Positions 18,302 through 27,942 are shown, counted from the stretch's first letter. The stretch is 64,000 bases of DNA from Lewinellaceae bacterium (GCA_020636025.1 JACJYQ010000002.1:372001-436000), one strand, 5' to 3'. Notes: generated by a model not told the origin, from the sequence alone. Numbers and translations: made by a program.

Positions 18302-21300
18302 ATGAATCTACCCGAACTATCTCTCCGTCGCCCGGTTATGGCGACAGTTTTTAGCATCCTGATTGTTGTTTTTGGTGCAATAGGATATACATATCTGGGT
18401 GTCAGAGAATATCCCGCCATCGATCCACCCAATATTACAGTTCGTACCAACTACACCGGCGCCAGTGCAGAAGTGATTGAAAGTCAGATAACTGAGCCGT
18501 TGGAACGCTCCATCAATGGTATTGCCGGAATTCGTACCATTTCAAGTGCTTCTTCTTTAGGAAACAGCAACATAACGGTTGAGTTTGAATTAGGCGTTGA
18601 GCTGGAACAGGCTGCCAACGATGTTCGGGACAAGGTGAGTCAGGCTTTGCGGAATCTGCCACAGGACATAGATGCTCCTCCTGTGGTTACTAAAGCTGAT
18701 GCCAGCGGTTCGCCCATCCTTTTTGTTCCCATCCAAAGTAATACCCGGAACATCATGGAGCTTTCGGATTATGCCGAGAATGTAATCCGCGAAAAGGTGC
18801 AAACGATTCCTGGTGTGTCAGCCGTGAACGTATTTGGATCAAAGCTTCCTGCTATGCGCCTTTGGATGGATCCTAAAAAAATGACGGCTTTTGGTTTGAC
18901 AGCTGAGGATGTTCAAATTGCACTTAACAGGGAAAACGTAGAACTCCCGGGAGGAAAGGTTCGCGGTGATGCAACTGAATTGACCGTAAAAACCTATGGC
19001 CGCCTGCAAACCGAAGATGATTTCAATGAAATGATCATTCGGGAAACCAATGGTGCGACCATCCGATTCAAGGATATTGGTGAAGCTGTATTGGGCCCAA
19101 ATAATGAAGAAACCAGCGCCCGACGGAATCTTGTGCAAGGCTGTGTCATGGCCGTGATTCCACAACCGGGCTCCAACTGGGTGGAGATATGCGATGAATA
19201 TTACAGGCGTTTCGAAGAAATCCAAAAAGAACTTCCGCCTGATATCATCATGGTGACGGGACGGGATAAAAGTCTGTACGTACGTAGGGCCATAAGCGAG
19301 GTGTCGGAAACTATTTTTATAGCCATCGGACTTGTAGTCCTCATCATTTTCCTGTTTTTCAGGAATTGGATCATCGCGCTTCGTCCACTCATCGATATCC
19401 CAGTTTCTCTCATTGGCGCATTTTTCCTGATGTATCTGTTTGGCTTCAGTATCAATGTATTAACACTCCTGGCCATTGTGTTAGCAACGGGTCTGGTGGT
19501 AGATGACGGAATTGTGGTAACGGAAAATATTTTCAAAAAAATAGAGGCCGGGATGGATAAGTGGAAAGCAGCCAAGGAAGGAACTCAGGAAATATTTTTT
19601 GTGGTCATCAGTACGTCCATTACGCTTGCAGTGGTTTTCATTCCGGTTATTTTTCTTCAGGGTTTTACGGGGCGGCTATTCCGGGAGTTTGGAATTGTCA
19701 TAGCCGGCGCGGTACTTATTTCCGCCTTTGTATCCCTGACCCTAACTCCGGTATTGAATGTGAAATTGGGGGGCAACATGAAAAATCGTGGGTGGTTCTA
19801 CAATGTCACTGATCCCTTTTTTAAAGGTATGGACAGGGTGTATGGAAACACTCTTCGCTCATTTATGAAATTCAGGGTGCTTGGTATTCTTATGCTGATT
19901 CTGTGTTTCGGCCTGGTTTACTTTTTCCAGGGAAGGATCAAAAGTGAGTTGGCTCCGCTGGAAGACAGGAGCGCAGTTCGGGTAGCGGTTACGGCGCCGG
20001 AAGGAACCGATTTCGACAGAACCGAACAGATCGTGTACCATCTTAGTGAAACGCTGATGGATTCAATTCCCGAAGGTCGCATGGTTTTTGGGATAACCGC
20101 TCCGGGCTTTGGTTCTGCCAGCACGAATTCCGGATTCCTGTTTTTCCTGTTGACAGATCCGAATATGCGCGAGCGAACCCAGGGAGAAATTTACAATAAG
20201 ATTCAAAAGATTACCCGTCAAATGCCGGAGGCCCGGATGTTCCCCATTCAGGAGGAAACCATAACCGTTGGATTTGGACAAGGTCTTCCAGTGCAATATG
20301 TTTTACAAAATCTGAATTTTGAAAAACTGGAAGAAGTCATTCCTAAATTCCTGGAAGCAGCGAGAGATGAAGAAGTTTTTACCAATGTGGATGTCAACCT
20401 GAAATTCAACAAACCCGAGTTGCAAATTCAAATCGACAGACAAAAAGCTGCCGCTCTTGGGGTAAATGTACTGGATGTTAGCCAGGCATTGCAAATGGCG
20501 TTGTCGGGACGTCGATTTGGATATTTCCAGCAAAATGGTCGTCAATACGATGTTATTGGCCAGGTTGACAGGGAAAACCGGGACGAGCCGCTGGATCTGA
20601 AAAGTCTATATGTCAGGAATAATCGGGGAGAAATGGTGCAGCTTGACAATGTGGTTGAAATGAAAGAGGAAAGTAATCCTCCACAACTGTATCATTACAA
20701 TCGATATAAAGCAGCAACCATCAGCGCGGCGCTGGCACCGGGATATACGATTGGTGATGGCATTAAGGTTATGGAGGATATAGCTGGACGCTTACTGGAT
20801 GATTCATTCGAAACAGACTTGAGCGGTCCTTCCCGGGATTTCAAAGAATCAAGCGGAAACACATCTTCTGCATTTATGCTGGCCCTTGTGTTAATATACC
20901 TGATCCTCGCTGCGCAGTTTGAAAGCTTCCGCGATCCATTTATCATTATGCTCACGGTGCCGCTTGCTATTGCGGGAGCTTTTCTCAGCTTATGGCTCAC
21001 TGGAAATACATTTAACATCTTCTCGCAAATTGGCATGATCATGCTGATTGGCCTGGTTACAAAAAATGGAATTCTAATTGTGGAATTCGCCAATCAGAAG
21101 CGAGATGCCGGAATGGATAAGCGGCTTGCTGTGGAGGAAGCTTCCAAAGCAAGGCTGCGCCCTATTTTGATGACGACCCTGGCAACTGCATTAGGAGCGC
21201 TGCCCATTGCACTTTCATTTGGCTCTGCCAGCACCAGCCGTATTGGCCTTGGAGTTGTCGTGGTAGGCGGATTACTGTTCTCGCTCTTTTTAACCTTGTT

Positions 21301-21373
21301 TGTCATTCCCGCTATGTACACCTACATGTCGGGTAAACGCAGAGAACATGCACCCTGGAATAATCCTGAATAA
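18302..21373 (+). CDS. RND-family efflux pump inner-membrane subunit (AcrB/HAE1-like)
   Basis: 1023 residues with the twelve-helix RND layout: N-terminal helix SILIVVFGAIGYTYL, two large periplasmic loops, and the proton relay residues Asp-Asp at about 401-402 (TGLVVDDGIVVTEN) and Lys near 921 (GLVTKNGILIVEFAN). It exports drugs, detergents or lipids driven by the proton gradient. Oddly, no membrane-fusion protein or TolC-type gene lies beside it, so it must borrow partners encoded elsewhere or act alone. Confidence 0.92.
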   Translation: MNLPELSLRRPVMATVFSILIVVFGAIGYTYLGVREYPAIDPPNITVRTNYTGASAEVIESQITEPLERSINGIAGIRTISSASSLGNSNITVEFELGVELEQAANDVRDKVSQALRNLPQDIDAPPVVTKADASGSPILFVPIQSNTRNIMELSDYAENVIREKVQTIPGVSAVNVFGSKLPAMRLWMDPKKMTAFGLTAEDVQIALNRENVELPGGKVRGDATELTVKTYGRLQTEDDFNEMIIRETNGATIRFKDIGEAVLGPNNEETSARRNLVQGCVMAVIPQPGSNWVEICDEYYRRFEEIQKELPPDIIMVTGRDKSLYVRRAISEVSETIFIAIGLVVLIIFLFFRNWIIALRPLIDIPVSLIGAFFLMYLFGFSINVLTLLAIVLATGLVVDDGIVVTENIFKKIEAGMDKWKAAKEGTQEIFFVVISTSITLAVVFIPVIFLQGFTGRLFREFGIVIAGAVLISAFVSLTLTPVLNVKLGGNMKNRGWFYNVTDPFFKGMDRVYGNTLRSFMKFRVLGILMLILCFGLVYFFQGRIKSELAPLEDRSAVRVAVTAPEGTDFDRTEQIVYHLSETLMDSIPEGRMVFGITAPGFGSASTNSGFLFFLLTDPNMRERTQGEIYNKIQKITRQMPEARMFPIQEETITVGFGQGLPVQYVLQNLNFEKLEEVIPKFLEAARDEEVFTNVDVNLKFNKPELQIQIDRQKAAALGVNVLDVSQALQMALSGRRFGYFQQNGRQYDVIGQVDRENRDEPLDLKSLYVRNNRGEMVQLDNVVEMKEESNPPQLYHYNRYKAATISAALAPGYTIGDGIKVMEDIAGRLLDDSFETDLSGPSRDFKESSGNTSSAFMLALVLIYLILAAQFESFRDPFIIMLTVPLAIAGAFLSLWLTGNTFNIFSQIGMIMLIGLVTKNGILIVEFANQKRDAGMDKRLAVEEASKARLRPILMTTLATALGALPIALSFGSASTSRIGLGVVVVGGLLFSLFLTLFVIPAMYTYMSGKRREHAPWNNPE

Positions 21374-21517
21374 GAGGATCTATTGGTAGCTTACTGTTTT
21401 AAAATAGCCATTTAGCGAAATAAAGGAGGGCAAATAAAACAATTGATAAATAATTGTTTTATTTGCAAACAACTTCAGAAGCATTTCATTCAATTGTTTC
21501 ACTAAACTAAACTATTT

Positions 21518-21946
21518 ATGAATTCGTATTTAGCAATTGTACTCGCAGCCTTAATCCCAATGGTTCTTGGTTATATTTGGTACCATCCTAAAGTACTCGG
21601 AACTGCGTGGATGAATTCTCTGGGTATCACAGAGGAGAAACTGAAAGAAGGCAACATGGGTATGATTATGGGATTAGCATTTGCATTGGCACTTTTTCTC
21701 GCCTGGCGCATGAATGCCTATGCAAGCCATACTGAACCTGGAATGAGCCAGTTCGTGCATGGATTTTTTCACGGGGCTTATAGCATGGGTCTTCCTGCCG
21801 CAGTAGTACTGGTTTCTAACGGACTATTCCAGAGAAATACAGCTACAAACTTGATTATCAACGCTTTATACTGGATTTTGGCACTTGGACTCATGGGTTC
21901 ATTTCTCTATTCAGTTGCCGCTCCTGAAGCAGCGCCTGTAGGGTAA
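21518..21946 (+). CDS. DUF1761 integral membrane protein
   Basis: 142 residues, four predicted helices, with the DUF1761 beginning YLAIVLAALIPMVLGYIWYH. Function unknown. Upstream, AAAACAAT (21437-21444) and ATTGTTTT (21453-21460) make an operator-like palindrome. A strong terminator follows. Confidence 0.8.
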   Translation: MNSYLAIVLAALIPMVLGYIWYHPKVLGTAWMNSLGITEEKLKEGNMGMIMGLAFALALFLAWRMNAYASHTEPGMSQFVHGFFHGAYSMGLPAAVVLVSNGLFQRNTATNLIINALYWILALGLMGSFLYSVAAPEAAPVG

Positions 21947-21978
21947 GGACTTTTCCATAGAGCAAAAACTCAAAATAT

Positions 21979-22017
21979 AAGCCCAAGTAGTTGATTATCA
22001 ACTACTTGGGCTTTTTT
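21979..22017 (+). terminator. Strong terminator after the DUF1761 gene
   Basis: Perfect 16-base arms (AAGCCCAAGTAGTTGA and its complement) with loop TTA, followed by a T tract to 22017. Confidence 0.92.
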
Positions 22018-22092
22018 ATTCGCTAAATGACCAGTACCATATCTAGTCCTTTCCCGAATTTTTCGTTCAAAGTAAGGGTTCGGGCTTTTTTT

Positions 22093-22140
22093 CGCCGCGC
22101 TTGTGTCTTTTAACCAAGCGCAATAAATCGCGAGGTGCCA
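22093..22140. repeat. Dispersed GCGCTTGTGTC repeat, copy A
   Basis: Core GCGCTTGTGTCTTTTAACC followed by AAGCGCAA and CGAGGTGC. Relatives lie at 53558-53615 and 54607-54668 (same orientation). GCGCTTG and CAAGCGC in the core can pair into a small hairpin. Confidence 0.7.
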
Positions 22141-22209
22141 AACATTTGTATTAACCAAAAAGGGCTAATCTGTAGTGACATTTGTAATTCCCAAATACTC
22201 ACACTTATT

Positions 22210-24732
22210 CTAGTCCATTACATCCACAAGACTTTTGGCATTGAATGCTTTTTCAGGGTCATCCAGAATTTGCCTTGTTTTAAACAAAACTGTTTTAGTC
22301 TCGCCGGGTAGCAAGTCAAAATAATTGTCGGAGAAGAAACCATCGGCTTCTGAACTGAGCAATACATTTTTTGCCAGGCGGTTGCTGGATAAGCTGAGTA
22401 AGTATCCATCATTCACCTGGGCCACATCAACTTTTACACGTGTTCTGGGAAGCGATAGTTTTTTAGGTACAACCAGATAAAAAAGTCTAGTATAAACGGC
22501 TTTGTTGTTTTTGTCGGTGAGTACAATTTCAACCACAGAATTTTCTGGTTTTTGTCTGTCCAAAATACTCTTAACCGTTCCTTGCCAAATCATTCGACTG
22601 GAGTCTGGGATAACATGGGTGTCTATCTGAGAAACGTCGCTCAGCACTTTCCCATCAAAACTGAGTCCTCTAACCCGTAGCGTATAGCTTTCTTCAGATT
22701 GCATATCATTGACCCCATAAATTTTCAGAATGTCATCTTCAACAATGGGTAATGCGGCCACCGGGCTGAATGCCTCCCGGGCATAATATTGTAGCGCTTT
22801 CCAACGTCCGGTATAATCAATACTCGACCAGGATGCAACGGGCCACACATCATTGAGCTGCCAATACAGGGTTCCCATGCAATAGGGTTTGTTTCGGCGG
22901 TGCGCTTCTATTCCGGTTCTTATTCCCTCTGCTTGTAGTAGCTGGCTTACATAAACAAAGTCTTCAAATTTATTTGGTGTTCGATAATCGCGTTTCATGT
23001 ATTCGGCGATGAGTGCATTTCCACGTGGGTGCTTTTGGTGAAGCAACATGACTTTGCTGTCCAGCTTTCTGTCTTCCGGCAAGGTGAAAGATTCAATCGT
23101 TTTCCAATCCGGGAAACTTTGAAAACCATACTCGCTCATAAAGCGGGGTACTTTTTTGTTGAAGGTTTCAAATGGCTCTTCATCGTGCCAAACACCCCAA
23201 TAGTGTGAATCGCCTTCGGTCAGTGATTTCGGATTGGCCCGGCCATATTTTGGAGAACTTTCCCAGTAGGGAACGCCGCCCGAATTTCTGTCTACATAAA
23301 TGGGAAGAAGATCAAGAAACAGTGTTTTGTAATCGCGCCAGATCTGTTCGCGTTGGGCTTCGTTAAATTGCATTTGCCATCCCCAGTTATTCCAGGCTTC
23401 GTTGTTTTCATTATTTCCGCACCATAAAACAATGCTTGGGTGTTGACGCAAACGCATTACTTGTTCCAGGGCTTCTTTAGCGGCACTTGATAAAAACGAA
23501 CCACTTCCAGGATACATGGCGCATGCATACATAAAGTCCTGCCATACCATAATTCCGCGAGCATCACAAAGTTGATAGAAAAGATCATCTTCGTAAATGC
23601 CGCCACCCCAAACGCGCAACATATTCATATTGGAGGCCAATACATCATCCAGCAGTTTCTTGTATTGCGATGGTTTAACCCTGTCCTGAAACATATCCTG
23701 AGGAATGTAGTTGGCGCCTTTCGCAAATACAGGTTTTCCGTTTAGTTTGAAATAGAAGCTTTCCCCAGCCTTATCTTTTTCTGTCACCAACTCAATGGTT
23801 CTGATACCCATCCTTACCTCTGCTTTGTCTATGACAGAAACATTCTTTTTTACATCAAATGCAAAATCGTATAGGTGCGGATCACCCATGCCGGCACACC
23901 ACCAAAGCTTCGGATCTGGTACTTCAAATGTGATGGAATCTTCATGCACACCTTCCCAGAACTTTCTGTCCTCTACCGTTTTTCGTTTTCCATCTCTGGC
24001 AGATACAGTCACCGGTCCGGTAAAGTCGCAATTGTATTTGTAGTGAGCCACCAGCTTTGCCATGCTAGGACTAAGCTCTTTTACCGTCACGAAAATATCT
24101 TCGATGAGCAATTCATCCCAGGCAAGAAATTCTGGATTTTGCAGAATACCTACACCAACGAACTTTGGACCCCAATCCCATCCAAAATGGAATTGCGCTT
24201 TTCGCATAACGGTCCTGCGTCCTCCTGGTAATTCATAGCCAATTGCTTCCCAGGCATCTGCACTTTTATTAATCGGACTTTCAAAGTAAAAATGGATCAT
24301 GTTGTCATTAGCCTTGATCAGGTTTTTGACATCCACCTTATATGTCCTGAACATGTTGTCCGTTTCCAGGATCAGGCTGTCATTCAGATATATTTTTGCA
24401 TAAGTATCGATCCCCTTAAAAACGAGTTCGATGTGCTTCTTGCCAAGTATCAGCGGATCAACATTAAAGGTTGTTCTGAATTCCCAATCTTCATTTTCTA
24501 CCCATTGATAGTTTTCTTCATTGTCTCTGTAAAAAGGATCCTGTATCATCGCGTTTTGAAGCATAGCGGTATGCGCGCTGGCAGGTACTGCCGTAGGTAT
24601 CCAATCTTGAGTTTGAGCTTTCCTGAATTCCCAACCATGCGCCTGGAGGTTTTGTCTAACAGATGCGTAGTTGCGTTGTGCTTGAATAGCCATTGGCAAT
24701 ATGATGGATAAAATAATTAGTAGTTTTTTCAT
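22210..24732 (-). CDS. Beta-mannosidase, glycoside hydrolase family 2, exported
   Basis: 840 residues from ATG 24732, which gives a clean signal peptide (MKKLLIILSIILPMAIQAQ). The longer frame upstream reads through the promoter. The family 2 sugar-binding domain comes first (GWEFRKAQ, DWEFRTTFNV), then a beta-sandwich, then the barrel with acid/base Glu in WCGNNENNEAW and nucleophile Glu in RFMSEYGFQSFP. The active-site pattern fits beta-mannosidases that trim mannose from mannans or N-glycans. No SusC/SusD genes are adjacent. It is transcribed divergently from the OmpA/PD40 gene with only 77 bases between start codons. Confidence 0.9.
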   Translation of the reverse strand: MKKLLIILSIILPMAIQAQRNYASVRQNLQAHGWEFRKAQTQDWIPTAVPASAHTAMLQNAMIQDPFYRDNEENYQWVENEDWEFRTTFNVDPLILGKKHIELVFKGIDTYAKIYLNDSLILETDNMFRTYKVDVKNLIKANDNMIHFYFESPINKSADAWEAIGYELPGGRRTVMRKAQFHFGWDWGPKFVGVGILQNPEFLAWDELLIEDIFVTVKELSPSMAKLVAHYKYNCDFTGPVTVSARDGKRKTVEDRKFWEGVHEDSITFEVPDPKLWWCAGMGDPHLYDFAFDVKKNVSVIDKAEVRMGIRTIELVTEKDKAGESFYFKLNGKPVFAKGANYIPQDMFQDRVKPSQYKKLLDDVLASNMNMLRVWGGGIYEDDLFYQLCDARGIMVWQDFMYACAMYPGSGSFLSSAAKEALEQVMRLRQHPSIVLWCGNNENNEAWNNWGWQMQFNEAQREQIWRDYKTLFLDLLPIYVDRNSGGVPYWESSPKYGRANPKSLTEGDSHYWGVWHDEEPFETFNKKVPRFMSEYGFQSFPDWKTIESFTLPEDRKLDSKVMLLHQKHPRGNALIAEYMKRDYRTPNKFEDFVYVSQLLQAEGIRTGIEAHRRNKPYCMGTLYWQLNDVWPVASWSSIDYTGRWKALQYYAREAFSPVAALPIVEDDILKIYGVNDMQSEESYTLRVRGLSFDGKVLSDVSQIDTHVIPDSSRMIWQGTVKSILDRQKPENSVVEIVLTDKNNKAVYTRLFYLVVPKKLSLPRTRVKVDVAQVNDGYLLSLSSNRLAKNVLLSSEADGFFSDNYFDLLPGETKTVLFKTRQILDDPEKAFNAKSLVDVMD

Positions 24733-24736
24733 GCTG

Positions 24737-24744
24737 CGAAGGTA
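24737..24744 (-). promoter_or_regulatory. Minus-7 element four bases from the beta-mannosidase start
   Basis: On the minus strand TACCTTCG, CAGC, ATG. With transcription starting several bases behind the element, the message would be leaderless. Confidence 0.55.
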
Positions 24745-24797
24745 AAACACATCGTTACTTCTCAACAACTGAAAAATGTTTTCCGAGACCCAATTTT

Positions 24798-24805
24798 TAC
24801 TTTTG
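24798..24805 (+). promoter_or_regulatory. Minus-7 element four bases from the OmpA/PD40 start
   Basis: TACTTTTG, TACC, ATG. The layout is the same as at surE (TACTTTTG, TAGC, ATG). Confidence 0.6.
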
Positions 24806-24809
24806 TACC

Positions 24810-26435
24810 ATGAAAAAACATGCATCCATATTTGTCCTTTTCTTTTTTGTATTGATTAATCAATCATTTAGTCAGGGGTATTTTGAGTTGAATAAACTTC
24901 CCGACTTTATCAATTCACCGTATTCAGAAATTACACCGGTTCCCAGCAGAGATGGCCGTACACTTTATTTCACAAGGGTAGGGCACCCTGATTTTGACAA
25001 GACATTATTTATTGATAGTGTTGACAGGGCCCTAAAACTCAGTCCGGAAAATTATACCAAGCTCTTGTCCGATGTATATTCTCAAATCGCGGGGTACAAA
25101 GTATACAATCCGGAACGCTCTTCCTTTAACCAGGAGATATGGATCGCCACCGGAGACTCCATTGGTTTTGATTCTGTTTATCACCCGGGATATCCTTTGA
25201 ACAATGCTTTGCCCAACAGCATGGTGACCATTACTCCAGATCCCAATGCCTTTTATGTGATAAATCAGTTCTTACCCAATGGGGATATGGCCCGGGGATT
25301 TTCCAGGGTGTCGCGCTCTAATGACAGCATAGTCTGGGCTTTTCCTCAACCAATTGATATTGAAGATTATTACACCATCACCTCAGATGTGAGTCTGACG
25401 ATGAGCTTTGATGGGCAGATTTTGATTTTGTCTGCAGCTCGGTTTGACTCGAGAGATATGGATTTATATGTGTGTTTTCGCAAGGGTAAAGACGAGTGGA
25501 CGGCTCCAAAACACATGGGAGGAATCCTGAATTCTGAATGGCGGGAAACTACACCATTCCTTTCCGAGGATAATACAACCTTGTATTTTTCTTCAAACCG
25601 GCCAGGTGGTTTGGGGGGCAATGACATTTATACCTCAAACCGATTGGATAGTACATGGATAAATTGGTCAAAGCCCGAAAAGGTAAGAGAGCCCATCAAC
25701 TCAAAGTTTGATGATAGCCAGCCTTACTTTAACATGACCTCCGGATATATATATTTCACATCCAAGCGAGATGGTAATAGCGATGTTTTCCGGGTAAGGA
25801 TTGCTCCGCCGCAAGCAACTGAAATGGAAGTTCGGGGGAGGGTGGTCAATCGGAAGACCAATGAAATCATATCCGGAGCACTTGTTTATTATAATATGGA
25901 AAAAGGAGAGAGAAATACATTGGTGGCCAGGGATGGAACCTTTCGACTTAAAATCCCCAAGGGTGTAAAAACTGATCTGGTGGCAGATGTGCCAGGGTTT
26001 GCGGGTGAAGTACTACCCGTTATTTTCAGAAGGGATTATTATTATTTCCGCGAGCAGAATGTTGTCCTGTACCTCGATCCTTTGAGTGTAAACTCAAAGA
26101 TTGAGTTACGGCCTATTTACTTTCAACAGTCGACGGCCACCATACTTAAACAGTCTTATGATGAACTTGAACGTCTTTTTCTGACTCTTGCTAAGAACCC
26201 GGGAATGTATATTCGCATTGAGGGACATACGGATAATATTGGGAAAAGAGAGGACTTAATGACCCTTTCCCTTGATAGAGCACAATCAATCAAGCAATAT
26301 TTAATTGAAAAGGGGATAGCAGAACATCGTATAGAAACTGTTGGTTTTGGTCCGGACAAGCCCCTAACTGATAATTCTTCAGATGAAATGAGGTCATTGA
26401 ACAGGAGAGTAGAGGTGATAATTACCAGACTGTAA
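24810..26435 (+). CDS. OmpA-family outer-membrane protein with PD40 propeller
   Basis: 541 residues: signal peptide to about residue 21 (FFVLINQSFSQ), a region of PD40/WD40-like propeller blades (TPVPSRDGRTLYFTRVGHPD, TTPFLSEDNTTLYFSSNRPG, then YIYFTSKRDGNSDVFRV), a carboxypeptidase-regulatory-like beta-sandwich at about 340-415 (VRGRVVNRKTNEIISGALVY), and an OmpA domain at about 430-541 (IRIEGHTDNIG, LSLDRAQSIKQYLIEKGI). The OmpA domain binds peptidoglycan, tethering the protein to the cell wall. This architecture is common in Bacteroidota. Two parS-like sites follow directly behind the stop codon. Confidence 0.9.
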   Translation: MKKHASIFVLFFFVLINQSFSQGYFELNKLPDFINSPYSEITPVPSRDGRTLYFTRVGHPDFDKTLFIDSVDRALKLSPENYTKLLSDVYSQIAGYKVYNPERSSFNQEIWIATGDSIGFDSVYHPGYPLNNALPNSMVTITPDPNAFYVINQFLPNGDMARGFSRVSRSNDSIVWAFPQPIDIEDYYTITSDVSLTMSFDGQILILSAARFDSRDMDLYVCFRKGKDEWTAPKHMGGILNSEWRETTPFLSEDNTTLYFSSNRPGGLGGNDIYTSNRLDSTWINWSKPEKVREPINSKFDDSQPYFNMTSGYIYFTSKRDGNSDVFRVRIAPPQATEMEVRGRVVNRKTNEIISGALVYYNMEKGERNTLVARDGTFRLKIPKGVKTDLVADVPGFAGEVLPVIFRRDYYYFREQNVVLYLDPLSVNSKIELRPIYFQQSTATILKQSYDELERLFLTLAKNPGMYIRIEGHTDNIGKREDLMTLSLDRAQSIKQYLIEKGIAEHRIETVGFGPDKPLTDNSSDEMRSLNRRVEVIITRL

Positions 26436-26440
26436 TTAAT

Positions 26441-26456
26441 TGTTCCACGTGGAACA
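26441..26456. promoter_or_regulatory. parS: parS-like site 1 (ParB-binding palindrome)
   Basis: TGTTCCACGTGGAACA, a perfect 16-base palindrome differing from the broadly conserved parS (TGTTTCACGTGAAACA) at two symmetric bases. Confidence 0.75.
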
Positions 26457-26482
26457 AAGACTTGAACGCTTAGGTTGGTTTT

Positions 26483-26498
26483 TGTTCCACGTGGAACA
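26483..26498. promoter_or_regulatory. parS: parS-like site 2 (ParB-binding palindrome)
   Basis: A second identical 16-base palindrome, 42 bases from the first (centre to centre), between the converging OmpA/PD40 and ABC ATPase genes. Confidence 0.75.
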
Positions 26499-26509
26499 AA
26501 AGGTGTGTT

Positions 26510-27130
26510 TCACCGCTTAAAATCCAGCATATTCAACTGTTCTTGGCAGAAGGTAGTTTCCTGTGGATCGTTGGAGGCAACAATTACAAGCCGATCATTA
26601 CAATAGGTTTTGACAAGTTCCTTGTACCATTCGATGCCTTGTACATCCAGGTTTGTACTTGGTTCATCCAACAGAAGAAGGGGAGTATTGGAACAAATGG
26701 CCAAGGCAAGTTTCAATCGTTGTTTCATCCCAGAGGAGAAAAACCGAATTTCTTTTTGCTTGCTTTTGGGTAATGACAGGAGCTCCAGGATGTTGGCAGG
26801 AGCAATGCCTGGAAGAAAAGGTTTTGTTTTTCCGTGGAATGCGATGGCTTCTTCCAGAGTGAACTCTTCAATCAACTCGATGTAAGGAGCAATATAACTT
26901 ACCTGCTTATAGACCTTTTCCTGGGGAACTTTTATGCCACCATACTCAAAGCTTACGCTCCCTTTGGATGGACTAAGATGTCCGGAAATTACTTTAAGCA
27001 AGGTTGACTTCCCGGAACCATTTGACCCAAGTACAGCATAATGCCTCCCTGGTGCAAAGGTGAAATCAATGCCCTTAAAGATCCAGTCGAATCGATACCG
27101 CTTACCTAAATTCTGAAGAGTTACTTTCAT
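26510..27130 (-). CDS. ABC transporter ATP-binding protein
   Basis: 206 residues, a single nucleotide-binding domain: Walker A GSNGSGKST near residue 34, signature FSSGMKQRLKLA, Walker B LLLLDEPSTNLD. It resembles ATPases that pair with CcmB-like or ABC-2-type permeases. No permease gene is present. Its ATG overlaps the lpxA stop (ATGA), so it is the last gene of the lipid A operon; whether it helps export an envelope lipid is inference. Confidence 0.88.
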   Translation of the reverse strand: MKVTLQNLGKRYRFDWIFKGIDFTFAPGRHYAVLGSNGSGKSTLLKVISGHLSPSKGSVSFEYGGIKVPQEKVYKQVSYIAPYIELIEEFTLEEAIAFHGKTKPFLPGIAPANILELLSLPKSKQKEIRFFSSGMKQRLKLALAICSNTPLLLLDEPSTNLDVQGIEWYKELVKTYCNDRLVIVASNDPQETTFCQEQLNMLDFKR

Positions 27131-27942
27131 GCGGTTCTGGTACGAAAACCTTTTACGAGACCTCGCTTGGCATTTTTAACAAAGGTGGAAATCTGCTCGC
27201 TGTAGTTTGAAGGGTAATCTGATTCGATGATGTTCAGCGCTTTGTTTACACTATATCCTTTTACAAAAAGCACCCGGTAGACATCTTCAATGTGGTGCAT
27301 TTCTTCTAATGAAAACCCGCGCCTCTTCAATCCAATACTATTTATACCGGCATAAGAAAGTGGTTCGCGAGCAACAGTTATGAATGGCGGAACATCTTTT
27401 CGAACCAATGAGCCACCACCGATCATGGTTTGCTCTCCTATGCGAACAAACTGATGGACAGCGACCATACCTCCAAGGGTTGCCCAACTTCCAACCTCAA
27501 TGTGTCCGGCAAGGGTAACATTATTAGCTAAAATACTGTCGTGCCCGATGTGGCAATCGTGTGCAATATGGACATAGGCCATCAATAGACAGTTCTCACC
27601 AATAGTAGTTTTTCCTCCAAATTTGAGATTTCCCCGATTCAGGGTGCAGCACTCCCGGATAATGGTGCCATTGCCAATTTCAAGTGTAGCCGCCTCTTCC
27701 ATGGTTACCTTTGTTTGAGGGGCTGCACTTATGGATGCTCCGGGAAATATTTCACAGTTTTCGCCAATCCTCGCACCATTAAATATATGAACGTTGGATC
27801 CTATTTTGCAGCCATCGCCAATCACCACGTCTTCCTCTATTGTTGTAAAGGACCCTATTGAAACATTTTTTCCAATATTAGCCTTGGGGTGTATATCTCT
27901 CAAGCCATTTGAATAATTCATTGAATCGATGTTTTTCGTCAT
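27127..27942 (-). CDS. lpxA: UDP-GlcNAc O-acyltransferase LpxA
   Basis: 271 residues of left-handed beta-helix hexapeptide repeats (VSIGSFTTIEEDVVIGDG onward). The catalytic His lies in AYVHIAHDCHIG, and the C-terminal helical region (GINSIGLKRRGFS) is typical of LpxA. It puts the first 3-hydroxyacyl chain on UDP-GlcNAc in lipid A synthesis. The start may also be the Met at 27921, which gives the more usual N terminus. Second gene of the lpxC/fabZ-lpxA-ABC operon. Confidence 0.93.
   Translation of the reverse strand: MTKNIDSMNYSNGLRDIHPKANIGKNVSIGSFTTIEEDVVIGDGCKIGSNVHIFNGARIGENCEIFPGASISAAPQTKVTMEEAATLEIGNGTIIRECCTLNRGNLKFGGKTTIGENCLLMAYVHIAHDCHIGHDSILANNVTLAGHIEVGSWATLGGMVAVHQFVRIGEQTMIGGGSLVRKDVPPFITVAREPLSYAGINSIGLKRRGFSLEEMHHIEDVYRVLFVKGYSVNKALNIIESDYPSNYSEQISTFVKNAKRGLVKGFRTRTA

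Noticed and set aside
22210..26435. Polysaccharide utilisation locus around the GH2 gene
   Set aside because: No SusC, SusD or hybrid regulator genes; GH2 and GH29 genes are 38 kb apart.
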